DNA of 64,000 nucleotides from Chloroflexia bacterium SDU3-3. Lineage in GTDB: Bacteria; Chloroflexota; Chloroflexia; Chloroflexales; Roseiflexaceae. Below are positions 1-7,869 of this stretch, in pieces; within the stretch, counting starts at the first letter, position 1, and every line of letters begins with the position of its first letter. Made by a program: the position numbers and the translations under genes. The stretch spans positions 32,171 to 96,170 of the forward strand of contig WBOU01000021.1 in the NCBI GenBank assembly GCA_009268125.1, read 5' to 3'. The notes beneath the pieces were generated by a model. The model was not told where the DNA came from, searched no databases, and saw only the letters and a list, made by a program, of their open reading frames with translations.

Positions 1-657
1 GCCCCGCTCTACACCCTGCCGCGCGCCGGCGACAGCGCCACGCCGCAGGGGCCCCGCCCGCTGAGCCAGCCCTACGCTGGCCCCATCCGCCCGGCGCTCC
101 AGGGCAGCTTCCAGCGCGAAAATGCCCGCCTAGCGGTGGCCGCAGCGGCCCTGCTGCGCGAGCAGTGCTACGAGATCGCCGACGAGGCGATCGACGCCGG
201 GCTGGCCAGCGCGTGGTGGCCCGCCCGCTTCGAGGTGGTGGCGGGCGATCCGACCTATGTGATCGACGGCGCGCACAACGGCGACTCCGCTGCGCGGCTG
301 CTGGAGGCGCTGCGCGCGCAGTTCGGCGGCAGTCAGCTAGTGCTGGTGTTCGGCACCACCCAGGACAAAGACGTGGCCCGCATGTTCGACACGCTCATCC
401 CCGCCGCCGACGCGCTGGTGCTGACCCACTCGCGCCACCCCCGCGCCGACACCCACATGGCCACCCTGGCCGAGGCCGCCCGCCAGCGCCGCGCCGCCGA
501 CGCGCCGCTGGAGACCCGCCTGACCGACGACATCCCCAAGGCGCTGGCAGAGGCGCGGACCCTGGCCCGCCCTGGCGCGGTGATCTGCATCACCGGCTCG
601 CTGTTTGTAGCTGCCGCCGCCCGCGAGGCGCTGGGCCTGCCCCACCAGCGCGACTAG
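1..657 (+). CDS. folC: Folylpolyglutamate synthase / dihydrofolate synthase, C-terminal part (truncated by window edge)
   Basis: The frame is open from base 1, so the N-terminus lies outside the window and 218 residues are visible. FolC adds glutamate to folates (and dihydropteroate in bifunctional forms) in the cytosol, in an ATP-dependent ligase reaction of the Mur ligase superfamily. Visible support is the linker motif LQGSFQRENARLA (residues about 36-48), matching the conserved 'L.G..Q..NA' segment, and the C-terminal domain signature YVIDGAHNGDSA (residues about 85-96), matching the family 'DGAHNP' motif. The later VLVFGTTQDKD segment fits the Rossmann-like C-terminal domain. The TAG stop shares a CTAG palindrome with the stop of the convergent small gene. 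Identity is secure; whether it is mono- or bifunctional cannot be judged. Confidence 0.9.
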   Translation, partial: APLYTLPRAGDSATPQGPRPLSQPYAGPIRPALQGSFQRENARLAVAAAALLREQCYEIADEAIDAGLASAWWPARFEVVAGDPTYVIDGAHNGDSAARLLEALRAQFGGSQLVLVFGTTQDKDVARMFDTLIPAADALVLTHSRHPRADTHMATLAEAARQRRAADAPLETRLTDDIPKALAEARTLARPGAVICITGSLFVAAAAREALGLPHQRD

Positions 658-860
658 GCGTGGCGGCTGAGCCAGAAGGTGTTCGGCTGGACCGTGGCGG
701 ACACCTGGACAACCACATCGGTGCGGACGAGGGTGTCCGCGCTGTTCACCAGCACGTGGCTGGGGCGCTCCGAAAAGCGCAGCTCGTAGCCGCGGATGGC
801 CTCATCAAGCTTGTCGCTGGCCTCTTTGCGAGGCGTATCATCGAACCACACATAGTACAT
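654..860 (-). CDS. Small hypothetical protein (68 aa)
   Basis: I do not recognise the family. The start is set at the ATG at 860, because the minus strand carries an AAAGGAGGG Shine-Dalgarno sequence just upstream (861-873), much better than any earlier in-frame codon. The protein begins MYYVWFDDTPRK and is mixed charged and hydrophobic, without a signal peptide or membrane segment. It ends on a TAG inside a CTAG shared with the folC stop. It is preceded by the terminator of the upstream gene, so it probably has its own transcript or is read through. Function unknown. Confidence 0.6.
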   Translation of the reverse strand: MYYVWFDDTPRKEASDKLDEAIRGYELRFSERPSHVLVNSADTLVRTDVVVQVSATVQPNTFWLSRHA

Positions 861-871
861 AGGCCCTCCTT

Positions 872-922
872 TAATAAAAAACACCTGGCGAGCCTTCAGC
901 TTTTGTCCGCTGAAGGCTCGCC
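872..922 (-). terminator. Rho-independent terminator
   Basis: Perfect 14-bp inverted repeat, 887-900 (ggcgagccttcagc) against 909-922, with an 8-nt loop. On the minus strand it is followed within five bases by a T-run (gtgttttttatt). It overlaps the last codons of the gene ending at 896 and separates it from the small gene that begins at 860. Confidence 0.85.
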
Positions 923-1162
923 TCGCTCATTCAGCACCATCTGCACCCGATGCGCGTAGGGGCAGCGGAAAAGCGCGTAGAAAACCTTTTTGCGCACCGT
1001 GTGGGTAGAGACCATACCGCGAAAGAAGGGATCTGGCTCCGACACCACCACATTCATCCACTGCTGCTCGCGCAGCACCATGGTCATCAGCACGCCCTGC
1101 TGGCCAGCCTGCGCGCACTGCTGGCAGGGGATTGGCTCAAGAACCTTCGACGACTCGCCCAT
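896..1162 (-). CDS. Hypothetical protein with CxxC motif (88 aa)
   Basis: Unrecognised small soluble protein. The ATG at 1162 is preceded by AAGGGAG with about 5 nt spacing, so I prefer it; an in-frame ATG at 1180 would give 94 residues. A CQQC pair occurs near the N-terminus and a further Cys lies in FRCPYAHRV, so metal or disulfide binding is possible but unproven. It lies 14-32 nt downstream of the gene at 1195-1497, suggesting a two-gene operon, and a strong terminator overlaps its 3' end. Confidence 0.55.
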   Translation of the reverse strand: MGESSKVLEPIPCQQCAQAGQQGVLMTMVLREQQWMNVVVSEPDPFFRGMVSTHTVRKKVFYALFRCPYAHRVQMVLNERGEPSADKS

Positions 1163-1194
1163 GCGCTCTCCCTTGGCCATTGCAACACCCCCGG

Positions 1195-1497
1195 CTACCG
1201 ATACCAGCGCTTGCGCCCGCGCGCGGGTGGCTCCGGCAGTGCCAGATCGACGCTGCCGCCAGCGTCGGGAAAGATCAGGTTGAAGCTGCGGCGCAAAATC
1301 TCGCGCACCACCGCCTCAAAGGCAACATCGGTGACCAGCGTGACCGAGAGGCAGCGGCGGCTATCTTCTGGATCGCGCTCCACCACTACACGTTGCCAGT
1401 GGGGCCAGCGCCGCACCGTGGTGAGGATGCGATCCTCATTTTCCCCACGAAGGGTCAAAAGTAGCTCGCCAGCAGTGTTCATAGAAAGCGTGCTCAT
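1195..1497 (-). CDS. Hypothetical protein (100 aa)
   Basis: Unrecognised, soluble, charged protein. The ATG at 1497 is preceded on the minus strand by a purine-rich GAGAGGAGCGGGGG stretch, a convincing ribosome binding region. The sequence has alternating beta/alpha character (AGELLLTLRGENEDRILTTV, then WQRVVVERDPEDSRR), with no membrane segment and no motif I can name. It is the first gene of a probable pair with the CxxC protein downstream. A promoter was not identified, although the upstream 60 bp are AT-rich. Confidence 0.55.
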   Translation of the reverse strand: MSTLSMNTAGELLLTLRGENEDRILTTVRRWPHWQRVVVERDPEDSRRCLSVTLVTDVAFEAVVREILRRSFNLIFPDAGGSVDLALPEPPARGRKRWYR

Positions 1498-1874
1498 ACT
1501 CCCCCGCTCCTCTCAGAATATCCCTTATAATGCGTATTTTGCATTTTCTGATAGCGTTTTAAAAAATAATACAGTAATGGCGGCACAGCTGTTTTTTCAA
1601 CATACAATACACAATCAGCGATACAAACGCTGCAAGCAAAAGATCGCCAATAATGGCAGCCTACACATACCAACATGAGTAGAAAAGAGAGAAACAACCA
1701 GAAGGCGCAAGAAATCTCTTATATTGCCGAGCAGAGGAGGGTGAGGAGTCATCAAGTGGTCCTTTCTATCACGGACCGCTTGATCGAAACCAGGCGCTAG
1801 GTGATATTCTTTTCCCAACAATATACGTGCCCTGAGTATACCACACCACGCAGCGCAGCGCGATCTTCAGGCGG
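1498..1874. other. AT-rich intergenic region without a supported gene
   Basis: This stretch is clearly more AT-rich than its surroundings. Short minus-strand open frames exist here (roughly 1494-1697 and 1615-1821), but they need TTG starts or overlap each other, and their translations look random and cysteine-rich. One of them ends in an ATGA overlap with the start at 1497, which is worth noting but not enough to call a gene. Promoter elements for the gene at 1195-1497 probably lie here. Confidence 0.4.
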
Positions 1875-2035
1875 GGCCTATGCATTCCCTTTCGGCAGAA
1901 CGTTTTTACCACCAAGACTCCAAGGCACGAAGGAAACAGATACCAGCAGGGCACGAAGAAAAAACGATTCGCCGCCAAGGCGCAAAAGGGCATCAGACAG
2001 AACGCATAGACCCTGGCGGCCTATGCGTTCTGTCC
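1875..2035. repeat. Dispersed miniature repeat, diverged copy (MITE-like family A)
   Basis: The stretch resembles the intact element at 47451-47569 when that is read on the minus strand. Shared parts are 'ggcagaacgtttttaccac' near the left end, a middle of 'caaggcacgaagg' type, and 'catcagacagaacgcatag' followed by 'accctgg' at the right end (1991-2015). The left terminal repeat is decayed (cctatgcattccc). The right end is followed by an inverted copy, giving a 14-bp perfect inverted repeat (gacagaacgcatag, 1996-2009, against 2021-2034) that can form a hairpin. No open frame of its own. Confidence 0.65.
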
Positions 2036-2155
2036 AAAAAACAGCGTACCGTCACATGAGCGTGCTGGGATGTGCGCGGGCCGACCGTCGGCAATGCTTG
2101 CGGCGCCGGTCGGCCCGCGCGCTGGTGAGGGGTAATTGTGGGGCAAAGGCCGCAG

Positions 2156-3226
2156 CTACGCCCGCCGTGGCCCAAGCAGCGCATTGAGCTGCCCATAGAG
2201 CGGGCTGCGGCGCAGCTGCGCGTCGGTGGCGACGCCCTGGTAGACCATGTCGGCCAGCTCGCTGTTGAGCGCGGCGCTCTGGCCGCGGCCCTGCACTGTG
2301 TCGCGGAAGGCAGTATGCTTGAGCAGCAGCGCGGCCTCGTTCTGCGGCGCGAGCTTGCCCGCGAACAGGCGGTGCGGCGGCCTCGTCGGCAGGTTCGCCG
2401 CATCGCAGCGCGCCATGATCTCGCGGTCGCGGTCGGCGCGGTAGCTCAGGCCGGGCAGCGGCGTGGGGCCTTGGCCATCGCTGTAGAGGTCGCGGTAGTA
2501 GCTGGGCGGGTAGCTGCCGATCCGGGCCAGCATGTCGCTGATGCGCTTGCGGTGGCGCTCGCTGGGGATGTGCAGGTAGTCCCACACCAGGAAATCGGCC
2601 CCGGCCTCGGCCACCGCCTTCACCGTCATACTGATGCTGTAGTCGGTATCGTTCACATAGGGCGTGATCGGCATCATGGCCACGCCGGTGGGGATGCCCG
2701 CCTGCTTGAGCGCGGCGATCGCCTCCAGGCGCAGCTGGGGCGGCGGGGCCTTGTCTTCCAGCTTCGAGCAGAGGTAGGGGTCGGTGCCCAGCACCGTGAA
2801 CACCACCGCCGCGAGGCTCTTGGCGTTGATCTGCTCCAGCAGCACCAGATCCTCCAGCACGGTGGGGCTCTTCGTCAGGATGAGGCAGGGCTGGCCGCGC
2901 TCGGCGAACAGCCGCAGGATCTGGCGGGTTAGGCGGTAGCTCGCCTCGGCGGGCTGGTAGGGGTCGCTCAGCGCGGTGATGGCGACCAGATCGCCACGGT
3001 CGATCTGCTCCAGATCCTCGGCCACCTTGTCCACGAGGTTCACGGCCACGCGCACCGTCTCGTTGAACGGTCGGGTGCGGTAGGCCCAGCCATCGCAGTA
3101 GGGGCAGCCGAACTCGCAGCCATCGTAGACCGCCAGCGTGTAGGACGAGAGAAAGTACTCGTTGATCGTTGGGCGGCGCTTGCCGATCGCCGCGCCGGTC
3201 AGCTCATCTTCAACATAGTATGCCAT
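2156..3226 (-). CDS. SPL-family radical SAM protein
   Basis: 356-residue cytosolic radical SAM enzyme related to the spore photoproduct lyase-like/Rv2578c group. The [4Fe-4S] cluster motif CEFGCPYC (Cys37, 41, 44) is of the CxxxCxxC type. Downstream segments ALSDPYQPAE, LILTKSP and GVAMMPITPYVND match the family's TIM-barrel strands. The start is the ATG at 3226 (MAYYVEDEL); the longer open frame upstream runs antisense-like through the phosphatase gene. The substrate is unknown; members are generally annotated only as radical SAM or DNA-repair-like proteins. It follows the inositol phosphatase-like gene by 23 nt, so the two are probably co-transcribed. Confidence 0.85.
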   Translation of the reverse strand: MAYYVEDELTGAAIGKRRPTINEYFLSSYTLAVYDGCEFGCPYCDGWAYRTRPFNETVRVAVNLVDKVAEDLEQIDRGDLVAITALSDPYQPAEASYRLTRQILRLFAERGQPCLILTKSPTVLEDLVLLEQINAKSLAAVVFTVLGTDPYLCSKLEDKAPPPQLRLEAIAALKQAGIPTGVAMMPITPYVNDTDYSISMTVKAVAEAGADFLVWDYLHIPSERHRKRISDMLARIGSYPPSYYRDLYSDGQGPTPLPGLSYRADRDREIMARCDAANLPTRPPHRLFAGKLAPQNEAALLLKHTAFRDTVQGRGQSAALNSELADMVYQGVATDAQLRRSPLYGQLNALLGPRRA

Positions 3227-3249
3227 AGCAAATAGCGCTCCCCAGTGGG

Positions 3250-4023
3250 CTAGCGGGCATCTCCCCCGCGAATCGCAGCCAGCAGCTCGGCGTGGATCTG
3301 GCCATTGGACGCCACCATAGAAGTGCTCCAGGGCGTCCACTCGCCGCCATCCGCATCGGTGATCATGCCGCCCGCCTCCAGCAGGATCAGCGCAGCCGCC
3401 GAGGAGTCCCATGGCTTCAGCCAGAACTCCCAGTGGGCATCCAGCCGCCCGCAGGCCACCGAGGCCAGGTCGAGCGCCGCCGAGCCAGCGCGGCGGATGC
3501 CCTGCACCAGGCGGTGCACGCGGGCGAACTCGGCGGCGTTGTTGCGCTCGTTGGTGGCGAAGTCGTAGGGGAAGCCGGTGGAGAGCAGCGCGTCGCCGAG
3601 CGACGCCGCCGACGAGACGCGGATGGGCGCGCCGTTCAGGTGGGCGCCGCCGCCGCGCTGGGCCGTGAACAGCTGATCGCGGGTGGGGTCGTAGACCACG
3701 CCCAGGTAGGGGGCGCGCTCGTAGAGCAGGCCGAGCGAGACGCAGTAGTAGGGGAAGTCGTGCGCGAAATTGTTGGTGCCATCCAGCGGGTCGATCACCC
3801 ACAGCCACGGCGAGTCGGACTCCACGCCGCCGCCCTCCTCGGCCAGAATGCCGTGGTCGGGGAAGCGCTCGCGGATCGCCGCGATGATCAGGGCCTCGCT
3901 GGCGCGGTCCACATTGGTCACCAGGTCGAAGGGGCCTTTCTTGTCGATCTGGCGGGGCTGCGACGCGCCCTCGCGCAGCACAGCGCCTGCGCGGCGGGCA
4001 AGCTGGACAGTAAACGGTAGCAT
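3250..4023 (-). CDS. Inositol monophosphatase family protein (SuhB-like)
   Basis: 257 residues, normal for the family. It hydrolyses a phosphomonoester such as myo-inositol phosphate using Mg2+ in the cytosol. Metal-binding motifs are visible: the acidic AEEGG segment (Glu62/63), the signature IDPLDGTNNF (Asp78, Asp81) and the late motif KPWDSSAAALILLEAGG. The start is the ATG at 4023 (MLPFTVQLARRAG); upstream extension would run into the promoter region of the divergent lipoprotein. First gene of a probable operon with the radical SAM gene. Family members also act as fructose-1,6-bisphosphatases or PAP phosphatases, so the exact substrate is open. Confidence 0.9.
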   Translation of the reverse strand: MLPFTVQLARRAGAVLREGASQPRQIDKKGPFDLVTNVDRASEALIIAAIRERFPDHGILAEEGGGVESDSPWLWVIDPLDGTNNFAHDFPYYCVSLGLLYERAPYLGVVYDPTRDQLFTAQRGGGAHLNGAPIRVSSAASLGDALLSTGFPYDFATNERNNAAEFARVHRLVQGIRRAGSAALDLASVACGRLDAHWEFWLKPWDSSAAALILLEAGGMITDADGGEWTPWSTSMVASNGQIHAELLAAIRGGDAR

Positions 4024-4206
4024 AGCGGGTGTATCTGGCGCGCTCGCCCGCGCCCAGCGCGAGCGCGGGAGGGGAACGAACTGCGCCGCTAGAGCGTCTC
4101 CATTAGGTAAGGGACGACGAGTGGCCTTTTCCAGGTGGCCGCATACACGCGGCGGCCCTATTATACACGAGAGAAGATTGGGAGAAGGTCGGAAAGGATT
4201 TCTGCT

Positions 4207-4752
4207 ATGTATCGACGGATCTTGGCGCTGACGGCTATGGCCTGCGCGCTGGCGGCCTGCGGCGCATCGGGCGGCGCGGCACCGCAGCCGGGCAACAGCG
4301 CCGCCGCGCCCACCGCCGGGGCCAGCACCGCCGCGCCCGCGCCCACGGGAGCGCCCGCCCCATCGCCCACGGCAGCGGCCACCGCCACCGCCGCGCCCGC
4401 CGACACCGCCGCACCGCCGACAGAGCAGCCCAAGGAGGCAGCCATGCCCGAGCAGACCGCACAGCCCGCCGACGAGCAGAGCGCCATGGTCGCTATCGCC
4501 ACGCAGGATCTGGCCAAGCGCCTGAGCATCACCACGGACAAGATCGCCACAACGTCGGTAGAGGAGGTCGAGTGGAACAACGGCGCGCTGGGCTGCCCCC
4601 AGCCCGACATGGCCTACACCCAGGTAATCATCTCGGGGTTCAAGATCGTGCTTGAGGCCGACGGCAAGAGCTACAACTACCACACCGACCGCACCAAGCG
4701 CGCGGTGCTGTGCGAGAATAGCGGCCCCACCGGCAAGCTGAAGCAGCCCTAG
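4207..4752 (+). CDS. Secreted lipoprotein with Ala/Pro/Thr linker and C-terminal 'GCPQP' domain
   Basis: 181 residues. The start is the ATG at 4207, preceded by AAAGGA. A short signal peptide ends in the lipobox LAAC with the lipidated Cys at residue 18, so the mature protein is probably membrane-anchored outside the cytoplasm. Residues about 20-85 are a low-complexity Ala/Thr/Pro spacer. The C-terminal domain holds EWNNGALGCPQPDMAY (about 123-138), a recurrent motif in uncharacterised Chloroflexota and cyanobacterial proteins, ending in YHTDRTKRAVLC with a possible disulfide between the two Cys. Function unknown. Its stop shares a CTAG with the convergent NYN-domain gene. Confidence 0.8.
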   Translation: MYRRILALTAMACALAACGASGGAAPQPGNSAAAPTAGASTAAPAPTGAPAPSPTAAATATAAPADTAAPPTEQPKEAAMPEQTAQPADEQSAMVAIATQDLAKRLSITTDKIATTSVEEVEWNNGALGCPQPDMAYTQVIISGFKIVLEADGKSYNYHTDRTKRAVLCENSGPTGKLKQP

Positions 4753-5321
4753 CGCTTGCGGACGCGCCGCTTCTGCACATAGCGCTTGGGCTGCTTCAGC
4801 GGCCCTGGCTCAGGCGGCATCACGTCCTCGTCCTCGGGCGGCTGGTCGACCGGCTCGCCAAACAGCCGCAGCCACTCCTCGACCTCGGCGGGCGAGAGCC
4901 GCACCTCGCGCGGCTTCTCCTCGTTGGGGTCGATCTTAATGTGGGGCGAGGCCAGCAGGGTGGCGGCAAACTCGGTCGAACTGATCACACGCACCTTGCG
5001 CGCCTGGGCGGCCCGCGCCACCCGTCGATCGGATGTGATCACGCGCCAGTCGGAGGTGCGCTCGATCTGGGCGATGCGGCGGATGATCTGCGTGTCGGCA
5101 TCCTGGGGCGACTGGGCGAAGTAGCATGTGATCCCATAGCCATCCAGCCGCACCGGGTGCCCGTACACGCCACGGTCGAAGATCACGATGATGTTGCGCC
5201 GACGGTTGGCCGTGGCATAGCGCCGCAGCACCATCACCAGTTTGGCCTCATCATCTGGGTCGTCGAGCGCGATCCCGGGCATCTTACCGATCAGATTATG
5301 TCCATCTACCAGGTAGTTCAT
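4749..5321 (-). CDS. NYN (PIN-like) domain protein, YacP/Rae1-like
   Basis: 190 residues. The N-terminus NYLVDGHNLIGK carries the first conserved Asp/Asn of NYN ribonuclease-like domains. The QDADTQIIRRI and VITSDRR segments carry the further acidic residues expected for the metal site. YacP/Rae1 relatives cut mRNA on ribosomes, so an RNA-processing role is inferred. The C-terminal 40 residues are acidic and proline-rich, then strongly basic (KRYVQKRRVRKR), which could bind RNA. The start ATG is at 5321. Convergent with the lipoprotein gene, sharing the CTAG stop overlap. Confidence 0.8.
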   Translation of the reverse strand: MNYLVDGHNLIGKMPGIALDDPDDEAKLVMVLRRYATANRRRNIIVIFDRGVYGHPVRLDGYGITCYFAQSPQDADTQIIRRIAQIERTSDWRVITSDRRVARAAQARKVRVISSTEFAATLLASPHIKIDPNEEKPREVRLSPAEVEEWLRLFGEPVDQPPEDEDVMPPEPGPLKQPKRYVQKRRVRKR

Positions 5322-5508
5322 GTCGCTGCCGCCGCCCTGTTTCGGGCGGCTTTGCTCTGCGCCGCACCGTTCGCTTCACCAGATCGTAGCAGTATACCAC
5401 GCCCGCAACTATCTGCCGCCGCCCAGCGTCGTAGCAGCAGAGAAAATGGTGCTGTATGGCGTACAGAAGCCTAGCACCCTCAGATTCTGCCTAGCGGTGA
5501 AGGAAGAG

Positions 5509-6603
5509 ATGATGCCCGAGCGACAGATACCCGACACGCCCTACCAGCCTCAAGATATCCCAGGCTACACCCCGCCCGCCGTGCCGCCCATGGCCACCCA
5601 GCGCCAGCGCACCACCCGCGCCCTGGGCGCGATCCTGATGGTGTTCGGCCTCGGCTGGCTGGGGATCGCCCTCCATGAGAATACGCGCCCGCCTCAAGAT
5701 TCGGTTGCCACCGAGAGCGTCAGCACGTCCTCGCTGCTCGCGCAGACCTACCCGACCCAGAACCTCATGCTCGACATCAGCAACGGCACGGTGGATGTGA
5801 GCACTTGGGATCGCAGCGAGACCCAGATCGAGATCGTTTACGAGGGCGGCGCGCCCGAGGACTACGACCTGCGGCAGGAAGCGCGCGGCGACACGCTGGA
5901 GATCCACGGCGGCCCCAAGCCCTATCTGCCGATCAGCGGCGACCGACAGCTGAGCTACCACATCACCATACCCAAGAGCGGAAGCGTCAACATCCGCAAT
6001 ACCGTCGGCGACATCAGCGTGGCCGATGTGGATGGCCCGGTCACGATCGCTATCAGCACCGGCACGATCAGCGCATCCAACCTTGGCGGCAAGCTGAGCG
6101 CCTCGACCACGAATGGCGATATTCACGTGGAGGGGCTGCAAGGCTCGCTGGTGGCCCAGAGCACCAATGGATCGATCAGCCTCACCGACAGCCATAGCCG
6201 CGATGTCCAAGCCTCCACTGTCACCGGCGACATCGACATCGAAGGGGCATCGGGCAAGATCGCGCTGCAGAACACCAACGGCAGCATTGCGGTGCACGAC
6301 GCGCAGGAGAGCAGCCTGAGCCTCAACACCGTGAACGGCGATATCACCTTCGATGGGGCGCTGGCCACCAGCGCCAAGCACACGCTCAACACCGTCTCGG
6401 GCAGCGTCGACATGCGCATCCCCGAGAATAGCGACCTCGTGCTGCACGCCGACACATCGAGCGGCGCGATCAGCATCGGCGACGGGATCGAGCTGCAGCG
6501 CAGAGAGGAAAACCCCGCTAGCGTCAGCGGCACGCTGGGCAAGGGCGGAGCCGAACTGCAGATCTCCACCGTCACTGGCGACATCCAGGTGCAGGGCGAG
6601 TAG
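5509..6603 (+). CDS. DUF4097-family membrane-anchored beta-repeat protein
   Basis: 364 residues. The ATG at 5509 (a second follows at 5512) is preceded by AAGGAAG. A proline-rich cytosolic head is followed by one membrane segment (about residues 39-56, ALGAILMVFGLGWLGIAL). The outer part is a regular beta-helical array in which 'GDI.V', 'NGSI.L' and 'TGDIDIEG' units recur about every 20 residues, typical of DUF4097/adhesin-like domains. The role is unknown; such proteins often sit beside PspC-type envelope stress genes, which are not seen here. A long perfect hairpin follows the stop. Confidence 0.8.
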   Translation: MMPERQIPDTPYQPQDIPGYTPPAVPPMATQRQRTTRALGAILMVFGLGWLGIALHENTRPPQDSVATESVSTSSLLAQTYPTQNLMLDISNGTVDVSTWDRSETQIEIVYEGGAPEDYDLRQEARGDTLEIHGGPKPYLPISGDRQLSYHITIPKSGSVNIRNTVGDISVADVDGPVTIAISTGTISASNLGGKLSASTTNGDIHVEGLQGSLVAQSTNGSISLTDSHSRDVQASTVTGDIDIEGASGKIALQNTNGSIAVHDAQESSLSLNTVNGDITFDGALATSAKHTLNTVSGSVDMRIPENSDLVLHADTSSGAISIGDGIELQRREENPASVSGTLGKGGAELQISTVTGDIQVQGE

Positions 6604-6606
6604 GGC

Positions 6607-6657
6607 GCACAGCAAGGCCCCAGGCAGCCTGCGAGGCTGCCTGGGGCCTTGCTGTGC
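6607..6657. terminator. Long hairpin between convergent genes
   Basis: Perfect 23-bp inverted repeat (6607-6629 against 6635-6657) with a 5-nt loop, lying directly between the stop of the DUF4097 gene and the 3' end of cysS. No clear T-run follows on either strand, so it may act as a bidirectional stop through structure or as an mRNA 3' end stabiliser. Confidence 0.6.
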
Positions 6658-6669
6658 TTGGGGGAAAGG

Positions 6670-7869
6670 CTACTCGGCGGCCAGGAAGCCGAACGCACCC
6701 GCCAGCTCGCGCAGGGTGGCCTGGGCCTTGGCCAGGTCGCGGCCCTCGCGGGCGGCGGCCAGCACCGCGCCGGACAGCGCATCCAGTGTGTGCAGCGCGG
6801 CGGGGGTGTTCAGGTCGGCGTCCATCGCGCCCAGGAAGGCGGCGCGGTAGGAGGCCGCATCCAGCGGCGCGCCCGCGCCCGACTCGGCGCGCAGGGCCGA
6901 CTTCAGCTGCGTGATCTTCGACTCGGTGGCCACCACGTCCTCGCGCACATAGTCGAAGTCGGCGCGGTAGTGGAACGACATCAGGTACCAGCGCAGCGCG
7001 TCGGCGGTGTGCTCCTTCAGCGCGTCGCGCACAAACACCATGTTGCCCAGCGACTTCGACATCTTCTCGCCATCCAGCCGCGCCATGCCGCCATGCACCC
7101 AGAAGCGCACAAACGGCGACTTGCCCGTCACCGGCTCGGTCTGCGCGATCTCGGATGGGTGGTGCGGGAACACCAGGTCGCTGCCGCCGCCGTGGATATC
7201 GATCTGGTCGCCCAGGTAGCGGGTGGACATGGCGGTGCACTCGATGTGCCAGCCGGGGCGGCCCTCGCCCCAGGGGCTCGGCCAGCTCGGCTCGCCGGGG
7301 CGCGAGGGCTGCCACAGCACAAAGTCCAGCGGATCCTCTTTGTTCGGGTCGGCGGGGTTGTTGCCGCGCGTGTTGGCCACCGCCAGCAGGGCCTCGTAGT
7401 CGAGCTTGGGCATCGCGCCATAGTCGGGGGCCATACGGGCGCGGTAGTAGGCGCTGCCGCCCGCCGCGTAGCCGTAGCCCAGCTCGACCAGCTTGGCGAT
7501 GATCGCCTGCATGCCGGCGATCTCCTCCGAGGCCTTGGGCGCATAGGTCGGCGCGAGCATGTTCATAGCCGCGCAGTCGGCGCGGAACTGCTCGGTCTCG
7601 CGGCGGGCCAGCTCATCCCAGGCCACGCCATCGCGCTTGGCGCGCTCGAACAGCGGGTCGTCCACATCCGTCACGTTCTGGCAGTAGCGCACCTCGGCGC
7701 CCTGGTAGCGCAGGTAGCGCTGCAGCACATCGAAGATCAGGAAGGTGTGGGCGTGGCCGATATGGGTGGTGTCGTACGGCGTTACACCGCAGACATACAG
7801 GGTCAGGGGGCGATCCTGCGGTATCTCAAGCGGAGCGGCGGCCCCGCGAAGGGTGTCAAACAGTTGCAT
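6670..7869 (-). CDS. cysS: Cysteinyl-tRNA synthetase (compact form, MshC-like features)
   Basis: 399 residues; charges tRNA-Cys with cysteine. Class I signatures are present: HIGH at residues 36-39 and KMSKS near residue 268. Zinc ligands fit CysS: Cys27 (YVCGVTPYD), the Cys of WHIECTAMS, and His/Glu of FPHHPSEIAQTE. The protein is shorter than usual CysS (about 460), and its TPYDTTHIGHAHTF block resembles MshC, the mycothiol-pathway ligase of about 410 residues. The IDIHGGG/FPHH..E block favours CysS. The start at 7869 overlaps the end of the upstream phosphatase gene by 14 nt, implying coupled translation. Confidence 0.82.
   Translation of the reverse strand: MQLFDTLRGAAAPLEIPQDRPLTLYVCGVTPYDTTHIGHAHTFLIFDVLQRYLRYQGAEVRYCQNVTDVDDPLFERAKRDGVAWDELARRETEQFRADCAAMNMLAPTYAPKASEEIAGMQAIIAKLVELGYGYAAGGSAYYRARMAPDYGAMPKLDYEALLAVANTRGNNPADPNKEDPLDFVLWQPSRPGEPSWPSPWGEGRPGWHIECTAMSTRYLGDQIDIHGGGSDLVFPHHPSEIAQTEPVTGKSPFVRFWVHGGMARLDGEKMSKSLGNMVFVRDALKEHTADALRWYLMSFHYRADFDYVREDVVATESKITQLKSALRAESGAGAPLDAASYRAAFLGAMDADLNTPAALHTLDALSGAVLAAAREGRDLAKAQATLRELAGAFGFLAAE

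Noticed and set aside
1494..1821. Two overlapping small minus-strand open frames (67 and 68 residues)
   Set aside because: They need TTG starts or lack ribosome sites, overlap each other in different frames, and the translations look random despite an ATGA overlap with the next gene.
3250..4683. 477-residue extension of the inositol monophosphatase gene
   Set aside because: The extra N-terminus is Gly/Arg low complexity, antisense to the well-supported lipoprotein gene; the family start is at 4023.
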